Positions 6,688 through 14,734 of a stretch of 19,128 bases of DNA are shown here, in pieces. The DNA is taken from contig DQVH01000148.1 of the NCBI GenBank assembly GCA_015661855.1, positions 1-19,128 on the forward strand, in the 5' to 3' direction. How positions within the stretch are numbered: position 1 is the first letter of the stretch; each line of letters opens with the position of its first letter. The position numbers and the translations under genes are program-made. Source of the stretch: Desulfurococcales archaeon (GTDB taxonomy: Archaea; Thermoproteota; Thermoprotei_A; CAZTBM01; SZUA-1508). Below the pieces are notes generated by a model. The model did no database searches and was not told the DNA's origin. It saw only the letters and a list, made by a program, of their open reading frames with translations.

Positions 6688-7755
6688 GTGAAGTTTAAAC
6701 TAAAATACTCTGAAAAGGTAAAAGTCATTTACACACTATACCCGGTAATATCCATCGTTATAGCTTTAGCTATTCTCTCACTAGTAATCTACATTATAGG
6801 TGTTGATCCTATAAAAGCACTATACTATCTATATTTTGGTATGATGGGTAACTATAACTATGTCTCTGAAACACTGATTAGAGCTACACCAATACTACTA
6901 GTTAGTCTAGGTTTAGCTATAGCTTTTACAGCTAAAGTATGGAATATTGGAGCTGAAGGGCAGCTGTACATGGGGGGTCTTATTGCAGCTATAGTTGCAT
7001 TAAATAGTGGGGGTTTACCATCAGCTATAGCGATACCCTTGATCTGGATTTGTGCAGGACTAGCTGGTGCTGCATGGGCTTTTATTCCAGCTATACTAAA
7101 GGCTAAATACGAAATTAACGAAATATTTACTACTATAATGATGAATTATATAGCAATATACTTTACAAGCTATATGCTCCATGGTCCTCTTAGAGATCCA
7201 GTATCACACTTTCCTGAAACACCAACTATACCTGAGAATACGTGGCTTCCAAGAATAATACCTCAATATAGGTTTCATGCTGGATCACTATTCTCACTAG
7301 TAGTACTGGTACCCCTAGTCTACATTATGCTCTCAAGGTCAACGTTAGGGTTTAAATTGAAACTTGTAGGGTCTAGTAGGGAGAGTGCAAGATACTATGG
7401 TGTAGATGTTGAGAAGAGTATAATTTACGCTATGCTTCTAAGTGGATTCTTTGCTGGACTTGCTGGAGCTAACGAGGTTACTGGTGTAGTGTTCAAGATG
7501 AGACCTGAAATTTCACCAGGCTACGGCTTTACCGGGATAGCTGTAGCACTACTTGGTAGACTTAATGCTTTTGGTGTTATGTTAGCATCAATATTTATGG
7601 GAGGTTTAATTAACGGTAGTTATACTATGCATCGTATGGCTCAGGTACCTGTTGGTGTAGCATATTTTGTTCAAGGCTTACTCATAATACTTGTTGTTGC
7701 AGGTGAGTACATTCTAAAGAGGATAATGTTAGTGAAAGGGGTGAGTGTGAGGTAG
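6688..7755 (+). CDS. ABC transporter permease, first subunit (NupP/YufP type)
   Basis: This 355-residue integral membrane protein belongs to the branched-chain-amino-acid/ribose/nucleoside permease superfamily (BPD_transp_2). It has about eight to ten hydrophobic segments. The segment 'FTAKVWNIGAEGQLYMGG' (about 79-96) is the hallmark of the first permease of BMP-type nucleoside importers ('F.AG.FNIGAEGQ' in relatives). A second landmark is the EAA-like stretch 'SSRESARYYGVDVEKSI' (about 229-245), which contacts the ATPase. The GTG start at 6688 is chosen because AGGTG lies 7 bases upstream and the protein begins right after the ATPase stop. Only two bases separate it from the next permease. 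The substrate cannot be read from the permease alone. Confidence 0.9.
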   Translation: MKFKLKYSEKVKVIYTLYPVISIVIALAILSLVIYIIGVDPIKALYYLYFGMMGNYNYVSETLIRATPILLVSLGLAIAFTAKVWNIGAEGQLYMGGLIAAIVALNSGGLPSAIAIPLIWICAGLAGAAWAFIPAILKAKYEINEIFTTIMMNYIAIYFTSYMLHGPLRDPVSHFPETPTIPENTWLPRIIPQYRFHAGSLFSLVVLVPLVYIMLSRSTLGFKLKLVGSSRESARYYGVDVEKSIIYAMLLSGFFAGLAGANEVTGVVFKMRPEISPGYGFTGIAVALLGRLNAFGVMLASIFMGGLINGSYTMHRMAQVPVGVAYFVQGLLIILVVAGEYILKRIMLVKGVSVR

Positions 7756-7757
7756 CT

Positions 7758-8702
7758 ATGTACGAGATTGTTGTTGGACAATTAGCTGCAACAGTTAGAA
7801 TACTTACACCACTAGCATTAGCTGCTCTAGGGGAGCTAATAGTTGAACGTAGTGGTGTATTAAACCTGTCTATAGAGGGTATTATGCTTTTTGGTGCTTT
7901 CGTAGCATTCATAACAACATTTTATACTGATAACCCGTGGATTGGAATTCTAAGTGCTATGGGTGTAGGTGTACTACTAGCATTATTCTTTGGTATACTA
8001 ACGGTACTTCTAGCATTAGATCAGATAATAGTTGGTTTATCTATGAACATTTTAGCTATGGGTGCAACATTCTTCTTCTATAGAGCTATTTTCGGATGGT
8101 ATGTAAGTCCTGTACCACCACATGTTGAAACAATAATAACTGAAATGCCGATACCAGGTTTATCGATGATACCAGTTATTGGCCCAATATTTTTCAACCA
8201 AACAGTATTCACATACCTACTATTCATACTAATACCGTTAACATACATTGTACTCTATAAAACTAGGATAGGGTTACATTTAAGAGCGTGTGGTGAAGAC
8301 CCATTAGTAGCTGACTATCTCGGAATAAACGTTTATAAGTATAGGTTTATAGCGTTAGCTATTGAAGGGGTTTTGGGCGGTATTGCCGGAGCTTTACTAT
8401 CGATTTCACAGTATAATATGTTTCTTGACAATATGACTGCTGGTAGAGGGTACATCGCTATAGCATTAGTGATTCTAGGTGGATGGGATCCATTGAAAAT
8501 GCTGCTGGGAACACTACTATACGCATTTGTTGAAGCTCTACAACTTAGAATACAAGCTGCAGGAGTTGTTGTAACAGCGTGGTTCCCATACCAGTTTGCA
8601 CTAATGCTACCATACCTTGTAGCATTAATAGCGCTAATACTCTTCGGTAGAAGGATTAGAGGCCCGAAAGCACTAGCAAAACCATATAGAAGAGTTAGAT
8701 AG
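7758..8702 (+). CDS. ABC transporter permease, second subunit (NupQ/YufQ type)
   Basis: This 314-residue membrane protein of the same superfamily starts near its N-terminus with 'ALGELIVERSGVLNLSIEG' (21-39), the characteristic opening of the second permease of BMP-type importers. The ATPase-contacting loop is 'RACGEDPLVADYLGINVYKY' (176-195), and 'LLSISQYNMFLDNMTAGRGYIA' follows in the middle of the pore region. ATG 7758 follows the previous stop by two bases with GAGGT overlapping that stop, so the two permeases are translationally coupled and probably pair as a heterodimer. A 61-base gap then leads to the corrinoid activator. That places a transporter and an activation enzyme in one series, which is unusual for a purely nucleoside importer. 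Confidence 0.9.
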   Translation: MYEIVVGQLAATVRILTPLALAALGELIVERSGVLNLSIEGIMLFGAFVAFITTFYTDNPWIGILSAMGVGVLLALFFGILTVLLALDQIIVGLSMNILAMGATFFFYRAIFGWYVSPVPPHVETIITEMPIPGLSMIPVIGPIFFNQTVFTYLLFILIPLTYIVLYKTRIGLHLRACGEDPLVADYLGINVYKYRFIALAIEGVLGGIAGALLSISQYNMFLDNMTAGRGYIAIALVILGGWDPLKMLLGTLLYAFVEALQLRIQAAGVVVTAWFPYQFALMLPYLVALIALILFGRRIRGPKALAKPYRRVR

Positions 8703-8763
8703 AGAGGTTAGTGTAAAAACACGCTCCCACACATCATAACTACTGCTATTAGAGGGTTATACT

Positions 8764-10611
8764 ATGGTTAAGGTTACCTTTAGACCTCAGAATATCACTG
8801 TAGATGTACCTAGAGGTTCAACCATATATGAAGCCTCTTTGAAAGCTGGAGTTGATGTTGGAGGTATATGTGGTGGTGTTGGTAAGTGTGGTAAGTGTAG
8901 AGTTAGAGTTATTGAGGGTTCTGTTTCAGAACCTACAGATACTGAGAGGAGTATTCTAGGTGAGGAGGTTAAGAATGGTATTAGACTTGCATGTCAAACT
9001 AGAATTCTAGGCGATGTAGTTGTATATGTTGCTAGTAAAGGGGCTTTAAAGTTTGCAATCTTAGGTTATGAGCCTAAGGTTGAACTTAAACCAGCTGTAA
9101 GAGTTGTAAAGGTTAGGAGGAGTAAGGTAACACTAACTACACCTCACGCTAGTACTCTAGAGTCTATTGAGATCCCTCTGGGACTAGATGTCACTATAAA
9201 CCTTAATGTTTTGAGGAAACTTGGTCAACCACTACCTGACGAGGTATACCTACTACTATACTCTTATGGTGGAGTTAGAGAGGTATATGATGTACTCTGT
9301 AATGGTAGGAGGGTTTACGGTTTAGCTGTTGATGTAGGTACTAGTAAGGTAGCAGTATACATTGTAGACCTGGTTAGTGGTGAAACAGTTGTAGCTGAAG
9401 CTTTCGAGAATCCCCAGGTAGTTTATGGTGGTGATGTTGTTTCAAGAATATCGTATGCTATGGAGTATGGAGTTCAGGAACTACAAAAGTCTATTATTAA
9501 TAGTTTAAACAGGTTTCTAAAGAGGATTTGTGAGAGTAGGGGTATAAACCTAAACGATATTGTTGATGTAGTTGTTGTAGGTAATAGTGTTATGCACCAT
9601 ATATTTCTAGGTGTTAACCCTAGAAAGATTGGTTGCTCACCATACGAGTTAGCTGTAAGAAAACCATTAACAGTTAGGGCTTCAGAGTTGAAGTTAAACG
9701 TTAACCCCCATGCTAGAGTATACCTACCACCACTAGTTAGAGGGTTTATAGGCTCCGATAGCCTTATGGGGGTACTAGTATTAGACTTAGCCTTTAGGAA
9801 GGGAACATACCTATTCATAGATATAGGTACTAATACTGAAGTTTATATTGCACGTAATGGTAGAGTTATTGCAGCCTCTACAGCTTCAGGACCAGTATTT
9901 GAGGGTGGACATATAAAGTGTGGTATGAGAGCTGGAGATGGAGCCATAGACCATGTTAGAATTGACAGTGAAACTTTAGAACCCGAAATAAGCATTATAG
10001 GTGGTACAAGTGCTAAGGGTATCTGTGGCTCAGGAGTTATAGATGTTGTAGCTGAAATGTTAAAGACAGGTATAATAGACTATACTGGTAAGTTTAGGGT
10101 AACAGACCACCCTAGAATACGTAGAGGTAGTGATGGCTACGAGTACATTATAGTTAGGAAGGGAGAGTTTGGAGCTGAAAGAGATATAGTTTTAACATTA
10201 AAGGATATAAGGGAGATTCAAAAAGCTAAAGCAGCTGTACAAGCAGCATTCAGAATACTATCGGGGAAGCTAGGTATAACACGTAGAGATATAGATAGAG
10301 TTTACATAGCTGGAAGTTTTGGATTCTACCTAAACCCTGAAAGCGCAATCACTATAGGACTCCTACCAGAAGTACCATTAGATAAAATAACACTAGTAGG
10401 TAATACTGCAGGATCCGGTGCAAGAATACTATTAAAGAATATTGATTGGAGAGTTAAAGTTGAGAAACTCTATGAGAGAGTAGAGTATGTAGAGTTAGCT
10501 GCTGAGAGAGTATTCCACAAGGTATTCATAGATAGTATATACTTCCCCTCAGGTAATGTATCGGAGTATCCTGAAACAGTAAAGAAGATAAAGTATCCTA
10601 AAACAGCTTAA
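8764..10611 (+). CDS. Reductive activator of corrinoid proteins (RACE/RamA-like), 2Fe-2S type
   Basis: This 615-residue protein uses ATP to reduce inactive Co(II) corrinoid proteins back to Co(I). An N-terminal plant-type ferredoxin domain (1-92) carries Cys36, Cys42, Cys45 and Cys77 for one [2Fe-2S] cluster. A linker region (about 100-180) follows, then an ASKHA ATPase fold: GLAVDVGTSKVAVYIVD (186-202), VVVGNSVMHH (270-279), FIDIGTNTEVYI (351-362) and the conserved tail YIAGSFGFYLNPESA (514-528) with LVGNTAGSG (544-552). Methanogen RamA instead has C-terminal 4Fe-4S motifs; none are present here, so this is the bacterial-style RACE architecture. ATG 8764 has GAGGG 7 bases upstream. It strongly supports a working corrinoid methyltransferase system, and its presumed target is the corrinoid protein at 2918-3586. 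Confidence 0.92.
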   Translation: MVKVTFRPQNITVDVPRGSTIYEASLKAGVDVGGICGGVGKCGKCRVRVIEGSVSEPTDTERSILGEEVKNGIRLACQTRILGDVVVYVASKGALKFAILGYEPKVELKPAVRVVKVRRSKVTLTTPHASTLESIEIPLGLDVTINLNVLRKLGQPLPDEVYLLLYSYGGVREVYDVLCNGRRVYGLAVDVGTSKVAVYIVDLVSGETVVAEAFENPQVVYGGDVVSRISYAMEYGVQELQKSIINSLNRFLKRICESRGINLNDIVDVVVVGNSVMHHIFLGVNPRKIGCSPYELAVRKPLTVRASELKLNVNPHARVYLPPLVRGFIGSDSLMGVLVLDLAFRKGTYLFIDIGTNTEVYIARNGRVIAASTASGPVFEGGHIKCGMRAGDGAIDHVRIDSETLEPEISIIGGTSAKGICGSGVIDVVAEMLKTGIIDYTGKFRVTDHPRIRRGSDGYEYIIVRKGEFGAERDIVLTLKDIREIQKAKAAVQAAFRILSGKLGITRRDIDRVYIAGSFGFYLNPESAITIGLLPEVPLDKITLVGNTAGSGARILLKNIDWRVKVEKLYERVEYVELAAERVFHKVFIDSIYFPSGNVSEYPETVKKIKYPKTA

Positions 10612-11765
10612 CACCTCCCCCTACACCTCACCACTAGTAGTGTTACTAGTGGTATACATGTTAGTGATAGTATAGAGTATGCTTTGAATGATAACCTAAT
10701 ATCACCTATACTTGGGCTTACTAGAGATCCTATAGCATAACCTATATCAGTTAGCGATAACGCTACCACTACTAGTAGTATTCTTAGGGGGCCATGTACT
10801 ATTCTCGATAGGTAGTTTATGTAGCTAACTTTATACATTGATGAGTTAAGGGATGTAATTATGGTTGCAACTATAAACTCTTCAGGGCTCATAGTGTAGG
10901 TGTAGATTAATGTACCAACACTAATACCTAGAAGGCTAGTAGCCATTAGCTTTAATGGCTCTATAAACTTTAGGATAATAATTGATAGTATTGATCCAGA
11001 AACATATGATAAACCGGAATAAACGAATATACTCCAAGCAAACATAATGTTATTGAAGAGTAAGACTATGTATGGTGGAAAGTAGGGTTTAACAATACCA
11101 CAACCTAAACTCCTAATAAAGATACACAGTAGAACTATAGAGATAGCAGTTACAGTTTTAACATTAACTGCTGTATAGAGTTTAAGGCGTGAGTAAGCCC
11201 TAAAACCACTATTTAAGAGTCCCGATAACGTCATGGCCAGTACTAGTGGTAGTGATAGAGTACATAGTAGTACTGCTATTAATAGTAGTATGTTGAAGCC
11301 ATAGTATTGGATAAGCCTGTAGGATAGTATAAACGTTATAGCTCCAGCTAAACCTATAAACGCGTTTAGAACACCTATAAGCCTCCTCAACAGTGTAGGG
11401 TTAACAGTTCTAACTATACATACCCATACTGATGTTATTAGTATTGAGAGTGTAAAGCCATGTAGTATACGTACAATCATTATGGAGAAGCCACTTAAAA
11501 CACTATACAGTAGTATTGATGGAGGTAGTATTATCGCTGATAGAATGGTTAAAAGTTTAATACTACCAGCTGCCACTACCAGTATGAGTTTACCTATAAA
11601 ACATGAAATATAGAATATTGATGAGAGTAAGTGTACTTCATAGAATAACCTGATATCCCTATAGAAGATAAGGTATAGTGGAAGTAATGGTTCAATAAGG
11701 AAACCCCCTAGTGAAACAGTAAAACCGAATAAAATGAATATTGGGTATTGTGTTTTCAAATACAT
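10608..11765 (-). CDS. Major-facilitator-type transporter, substrate unknown
   Basis: The 385 residues are almost entirely hydrophobic, with about 11-12 membrane segments and short loops. 'FTVSLGGFLIEPLLPLYL' (15-32) looks like the first MFS helix, and 'RILHGFTLSILITSVWVCIV' (99-118) resembles MFS helix 4 with its arginine and small residues. A cytoplasmic mid-loop (about 190-198, 'AYSRLKLY') separates the two halves. The length is typical of compact archaeal MFS proteins. The stop codon overlaps the stop of the corrinoid activator gene on the other strand within TTAA at 10608-10611. It lies downstream of the ACT-V4R gene on the same strand, 76 bases away, so the two may share a transcript. 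Drug or metabolite efflux is the general expectation, but nothing specific can be read. Confidence 0.7.
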   Translation of the reverse strand: MYLKTQYPIFILFGFTVSLGGFLIEPLLPLYLIFYRDIRLFYEVHLLSSIFYISCFIGKLILVVAAGSIKLLTILSAIILPPSILLYSVLSGFSIMIVRILHGFTLSILITSVWVCIVRTVNPTLLRRLIGVLNAFIGLAGAITFILSYRLIQYYGFNILLLIAVLLCTLSLPLVLAMTLSGLLNSGFRAYSRLKLYTAVNVKTVTAISIVLLCIFIRSLGCGIVKPYFPPYIVLLFNNIMFAWSIFVYSGLSYVSGSILSIIILKFIEPLKLMATSLLGISVGTLIYTYTMSPEEFIVATIITSLNSSMYKVSYINYLSRIVHGPLRILLVVVALSLTDIGYAIGSLVSPSIGDIRLSFKAYSILSLTCIPLVTLLVVRCRGRC

Positions 11766-11818
11766 ACAACTCTCTGAATAGTATTCTATTCTAGGTTTTA
11801 ACAGTATTTTGGTACTAG

Positions 11819-11840
11819 CAGTATTAAGTGTTAAATACTG
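11819..11840 (-). terminator. Inverted repeat at the end of the ACT-V4R gene
   Basis: CAGTATT (11819-11825) and AATACTG (11834-11840) are exact inverted repeats with an 8-base loop, starting two bases past the ACT-V4R stop codon. On the minus strand the hairpin lies between that gene and the MFS gene, so it may end or attenuate transcription into the transporter. No strong T-run follows. Confidence 0.3.
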
Positions 11841-11841
11841 T

Positions 11842-12657
11842 TTACTTCCCTTCTATTACGAATTGGCAGTAGGGGTTTCCAATAGCTATACATTTTACTT
11901 CATTACATGTAATCTTCCTTCCTATGAATATTCTAGAGACTACTCCCGCTAATACCCCTCTAATAAGTTGACTATACGGTTTACTCTTTACACCCTTAAC
12001 TACCTCACACTCCATACTATCCCTTACATCTACGACTACTCTCACTTTCCCTTCCTCCTCACTATACTTTTCGATTTCGAATTCTCCATAGCCTAGTGTT
12101 TGGAGTATACTCAATGACAACTCTAGTAGTGTATGTGGGTTACTTACATCTGATATTTTCCTAGCATAATCTACTAGTTTTGTTCCCGCTATGTAGCCTA
12201 AGTAGTAGACTAGAGCCTTTCCACCTACAGGAAACCTACTATAAAGGTATTCTAGTACTTTAGCTATACCTCTAGCATGATTTACTATTGCTCTCTCACC
12301 AGCTGTTATCATGGGTTTTACGAGTGTATTCACTATAATGTTCTGGTATACTGTTTTACACTTCTCAACACCTAGTACCCCTTTAACACTCTCTAGTTTA
12401 TCCACTAGACTATCTAGGCTATCAACTTTAGCATTATCCAAATCCACATATAATACTATATATGCCTCTTTTACATTACTGGTTTGTGGAGACACTATAG
12501 CCGATATAATTTTCACCCTTAAATCCCTTAACACTGATAGTATGTCTAGTAGTGTACTAGTACCACCGTTATAGTCTACTCTGAGTATGTGTTGTGTCTC
12601 CCTATCCCTAAATAGAACTAGTGGTAGAAGAAACTCTTTAGGATCATATTGGTACAC
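11842..12657 (-). CDS. ACT-like plus V4R (4-vinyl reductase) domain protein with Cys cluster
   Basis: From GTG 12657 the protein has 271 residues. That start is preferred because GGTGG lies 5 bases upstream; the longest frame starts with TTG at 12669 and adds four residues. Numbering from the TTG, residues about 25-105 look like an ACT-type fold ('HILRVDYNGGTSTLLDILSVL', then 'AYIVLYVDLDNA'). Residues about 140-275 form a V4R domain: a helical region, then 'EFEIEKYSEEEGKVRVVVD', Cys221, and the terminal cluster Cys255-x4-Cys260-x7-Cys268 that in V4R proteins binds a metal and frames a pocket for a small molecule. Archaeal members with an extra N-terminal domain are usually thought to be ligand sensors. 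No helix-turn-helix is evident. It is divergent from the NhaC gene and may sense a ligand related to one of the adjacent transporters. Confidence 0.7.
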   Translation of the reverse strand: MYQYDPKEFLLPLVLFRDRETQHILRVDYNGGTSTLLDILSVLRDLRVKIISAIVSPQTSNVKEAYIVLYVDLDNAKVDSLDSLVDKLESVKGVLGVEKCKTVYQNIIVNTLVKPMITAGERAIVNHARGIAKVLEYLYSRFPVGGKALVYYLGYIAGTKLVDYARKISDVSNPHTLLELSLSILQTLGYGEFEIEKYSEEEGKVRVVVDVRDSMECEVVKGVKSKPYSQLIRGVLAGVVSRIFIGRKITCNEVKCIAIGNPYCQFVIEGK

Positions 12658-12763
12658 TACTGCCACCAAGTAGTATATTCAGCTTTTAGGGAGAAAAGTG
12701 TAGTGGCCATATTCTACTATATACACTCTGCTTAACATACTATTGTATCCCATTAAAGTAACA

Positions 12764-12801
12764 CTTAAATACACCCACATAACTCTTTAGAGTCCGTGGT
12801 G
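12764..12801 (+). promoter_or_regulatory. Promoter and SD of the NhaC-like gene
   Basis: CTTAAATA (12764-12771) is identical to the two boxes before the binding-protein gene. A start near 12792 would leave a leader of about 17 bases with GTGGTG (12796-12801) before the TTG start at 12809. An in-frame TAG at 12806-12808 rules out any longer protein. On the minus strand TGTATATAGT (about 12724-12715) could serve the ACT-V4R gene. Confidence 0.5.
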
Positions 12802-12808
12802 TTAATAG

Positions 12809-14419
12809 TTGGAATATGGCCCATTATCGCTACTACCACCATTACTAGCTATAATACTGTGTATTGCTACTAGACAGGTATTGCCAGCATTGTTTATAGG
12901 TGTATGGGTTGGTGCATTAATAGTTGCTAGCTGGAACCCGCTTGCTGCAACAACACTAACATTCTCATGGATTATTGAGAATGTTACTGACTCATGGAAT
13001 GCAACAATACTACTATTCGACTTCATCATTGGAGCTATGGTAGCATTAATCTATGCTTCTGGGTCTATGCACTCACTAGCTGAACTACTAAGTAAGCGAA
13101 TTAAGACTGCTAGAGGAGCAAGTTTTGCAACATCAATTCTAGGAATACTAATATTCTTTGACGACTACTCTAACACAGTAATAGTCGGTAATGCTATGAG
13201 GTCTCTAACTGATAGATTGAGGGTTAGTAGAGAGCTTCTAAGCTACATTGTTGACTCAACAGCAGCACCAATAGCTGGGTTAATGTTTATATCTACATGG
13301 ATAGGCTACGAGGTAGGCTTAATTAAGGAGGCTTTTAAGAGTTTAACTCCGAAACCTAGTGTTGAAGCATACTTTGCATGGCTTATGAGTGTACCATACA
13401 GATACTACTCAATACTAGCTATAATCCTAGTATTACTGGTGGTTTTAACTAGGAGGCATTATGGTGGAATGTTGAAAGCTGAACATAGAGTTGTAAGTGA
13501 GGGTAAAGTGTTGAGGGATGGAGCATCACCACTAATGCCAACTGAGACTGTTCTAGGCAATGTTAAAGCTAGAGCTCCACCAAGCCTCTTTGCATACTCA
13601 GTTATAGGGTTAGTTATAGTTACACTTCTAGGTATGTGGGTTACTGGAGCGGAAGATCCCTCGAAATGGTGGGAAACACCATTTACTGAAGCATTAATGA
13701 ATGCTGATGCAGCAACAGCACTACTATGGGGTAGTTTTGTAGGATACCTTATAGCATCTGTAATTGTACTTCTAGGAGGCTATATGAGGTTTAGTGAGTG
13801 GATAGACTATACAATTAAGGGTATGTATCTTATGATACTACCTAACGCTATACTAGTGTTAGCCTGGAGTATTAAGACTGCATGTGATAGTGTTGGTACA
13901 GCAAACTACGTTGTAGGATTAGCTGAAGCTATGGGTATTCCAGCATTAACAGTACCATTCATAATATTCCTAATTGCATGCTTCATATCATTTACTACTG
14001 GTACTAGCTGGGGTACCTTTGGTGTAACAATGCCTATAGCTATACCTATGGCTTGGAGTTTAGCTCATGCACAGGGAGTAGACCCATACATAGTAACCTA
14101 TGCTAGTATTGCATCAGTATTTGCTGGTGGAATATTTGGAGACCACTGTTCACCAATAAGTGATACCACAATTATGTCGTCAATGTTTAGTGCAGCAGAC
14201 CATGTAGACCACGTGACAACACAAATACCGTATGCTGTAACAGCAGCAGGAGTATCAGCAATACTATTCCTACTATTCGCTATGGGATTAACGCATCCAG
14301 CAATACTACTACCGGTAGGTATAGTTATCTTAGTGATAGCTCATAGAGTAATAAACGTACAGTATGCTAAAAAGGTTAAACTACCACCAGTAGTACCAAA
14401 CTATACTACATCCTCATAA
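12809..14419 (+). CDS. NhaC-family Na+/H+ antiporter-like membrane protein
   Basis: This 536-residue protein has about 12-14 membrane segments and the NhaC (COG1757) hallmarks. 'FFDDYSNTVIVGNAM' (116-130) contains the acidic pair expected in the ion path. 'TTGTSWGTFGVTMPIAIPMA' occurs at about residue 393-412. 'GDHCSPISDTTIMSS' begins near residue 444 and is followed by the His/Asp-rich 'DHVDHVTTQIPYA'. Family members exchange Na+ for H+, and some exchange organic acids (for example malate/lactate), so the cargo is not certain. Translation begins with TTG directly after an in-frame stop. A long cytoplasmic loop (about 205-255) divides the two halves. The gene is divergent from the ACT-V4R gene, which might sense a ligand connected with this transporter. 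A T-run (14469-14475) lies about 50 bases past the stop. Confidence 0.85.
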   Translation: MEYGPLSLLPPLLAIILCIATRQVLPALFIGVWVGALIVASWNPLAATTLTFSWIIENVTDSWNATILLFDFIIGAMVALIYASGSMHSLAELLSKRIKTARGASFATSILGILIFFDDYSNTVIVGNAMRSLTDRLRVSRELLSYIVDSTAAPIAGLMFISTWIGYEVGLIKEAFKSLTPKPSVEAYFAWLMSVPYRYYSILAIILVLLVVLTRRHYGGMLKAEHRVVSEGKVLRDGASPLMPTETVLGNVKARAPPSLFAYSVIGLVIVTLLGMWVTGAEDPSKWWETPFTEALMNADAATALLWGSFVGYLIASVIVLLGGYMRFSEWIDYTIKGMYLMILPNAILVLAWSIKTACDSVGTANYVVGLAEAMGIPALTVPFIIFLIACFISFTTGTSWGTFGVTMPIAIPMAWSLAHAQGVDPYIVTYASIASVFAGGIFGDHCSPISDTTIMSSMFSAADHVDHVTTQIPYAVTAAGVSAILFLLFAMGLTHPAILLPVGIVILVIAHRVINVQYAKKVKLPPVVPNYTTSS

Positions 14420-14510
14420 GCCTAAACTACTTAGTAAGATCTCCTCCTAAACGTAAAGTTAAATCATCTTTTTCTCACATTCTATTACCTTCTAGAGGGA
14501 AGTATTGAGT

Positions 14511-14569
14511 ATTATCAGCTGGATGGCTCATCTTCACCTATCTGAGCGAAGAGCGCAATCATCATCTCA
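14511..14569 (-). ncRNA. C/D box guide sRNA (2'-O-methylation), predicted
   Basis: On the minus strand all parts of an archaeal C/D sRNA appear in order and at standard spacing. The C box is ATGATGA (14565-14559), then a 12-base guide TTGCGCTCTTCG, a D' box CTCA (14546-14543, one change from CTGA), a 5-base spacer, a C' box GTGAAGA (14537-14531, one change), a second 12-base guide TGAGCCATCCAG, and a D box CTGA (14518-14515). The core is 51 bases. The second guide is complementary to TGGAUGGCUC over 10 bases, which I recall as part of the conserved 5' region of thermoproteote 23S rRNA (GGUGGAUGGCUCGG). By the D+5 rule the target would be the A of GUGGA. The target of the first guide (CGAAGAGCGCAA) is not identified. 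The ends of the RNA are approximate. Confidence 0.75.
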
Positions 14570-14676
14570 GTCTATGAGGTTCTAGTATAGACTACTCTAG
14601 TAGTATCTTAACTTTAATGAGTAACTTAAAGTTTATGTATTCATGGACTTACTTCATTGGAGTGTGGTTACGTTGA

Positions 14677-14731
14677 AGTCTACCGACATATAGTAGTGAG
14701 ATTAGGGTGGAGAGTATACTCGAGGTAGACT
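14677..14731 (-). terminator. Stem-loop directly after the cytidine deaminase gene
   Basis: AGTCTACC (14677-14684) and GGTAGACT (14724-14731) form an exact 8-bp stem with a 39-base loop. On the minus strand it begins 3 bases past the deaminase stop codon. It probably stabilises or defines the 3' end of that mRNA. No T-run follows, and I could not fit it to an H/ACA guide because no ACA box sits at the right place. Confidence 0.35.
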
Positions 14732-14734
14732 ATG

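Larger units (their letters stand above)
14420..14734. other. 315-base convergent gap containing an sRNA and a 3' hairpin
   Basis: No protein gene is visible here. From the left it holds a T-run (14469-14475) that probably ends the NhaC transcript, the C/D box sRNA (about 14511-14569, minus strand), an A+T-rich stretch (14600-14640) with TATA-like sequence on the minus strand that could drive the sRNA, and a hairpin (14677-14731) right after the cytidine deaminase stop. Confidence 0.5.

Noticed and set aside
10617..11765. Frequent CTA/TAG/AGT trinucleotide runs that look repetitive
   Set aside because: They come from the strong CTA, ATA, GTA and AGT codon preference in hydrophobic proteins. 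No regular repeat-spacer unit of a CRISPR or tandem array is present.
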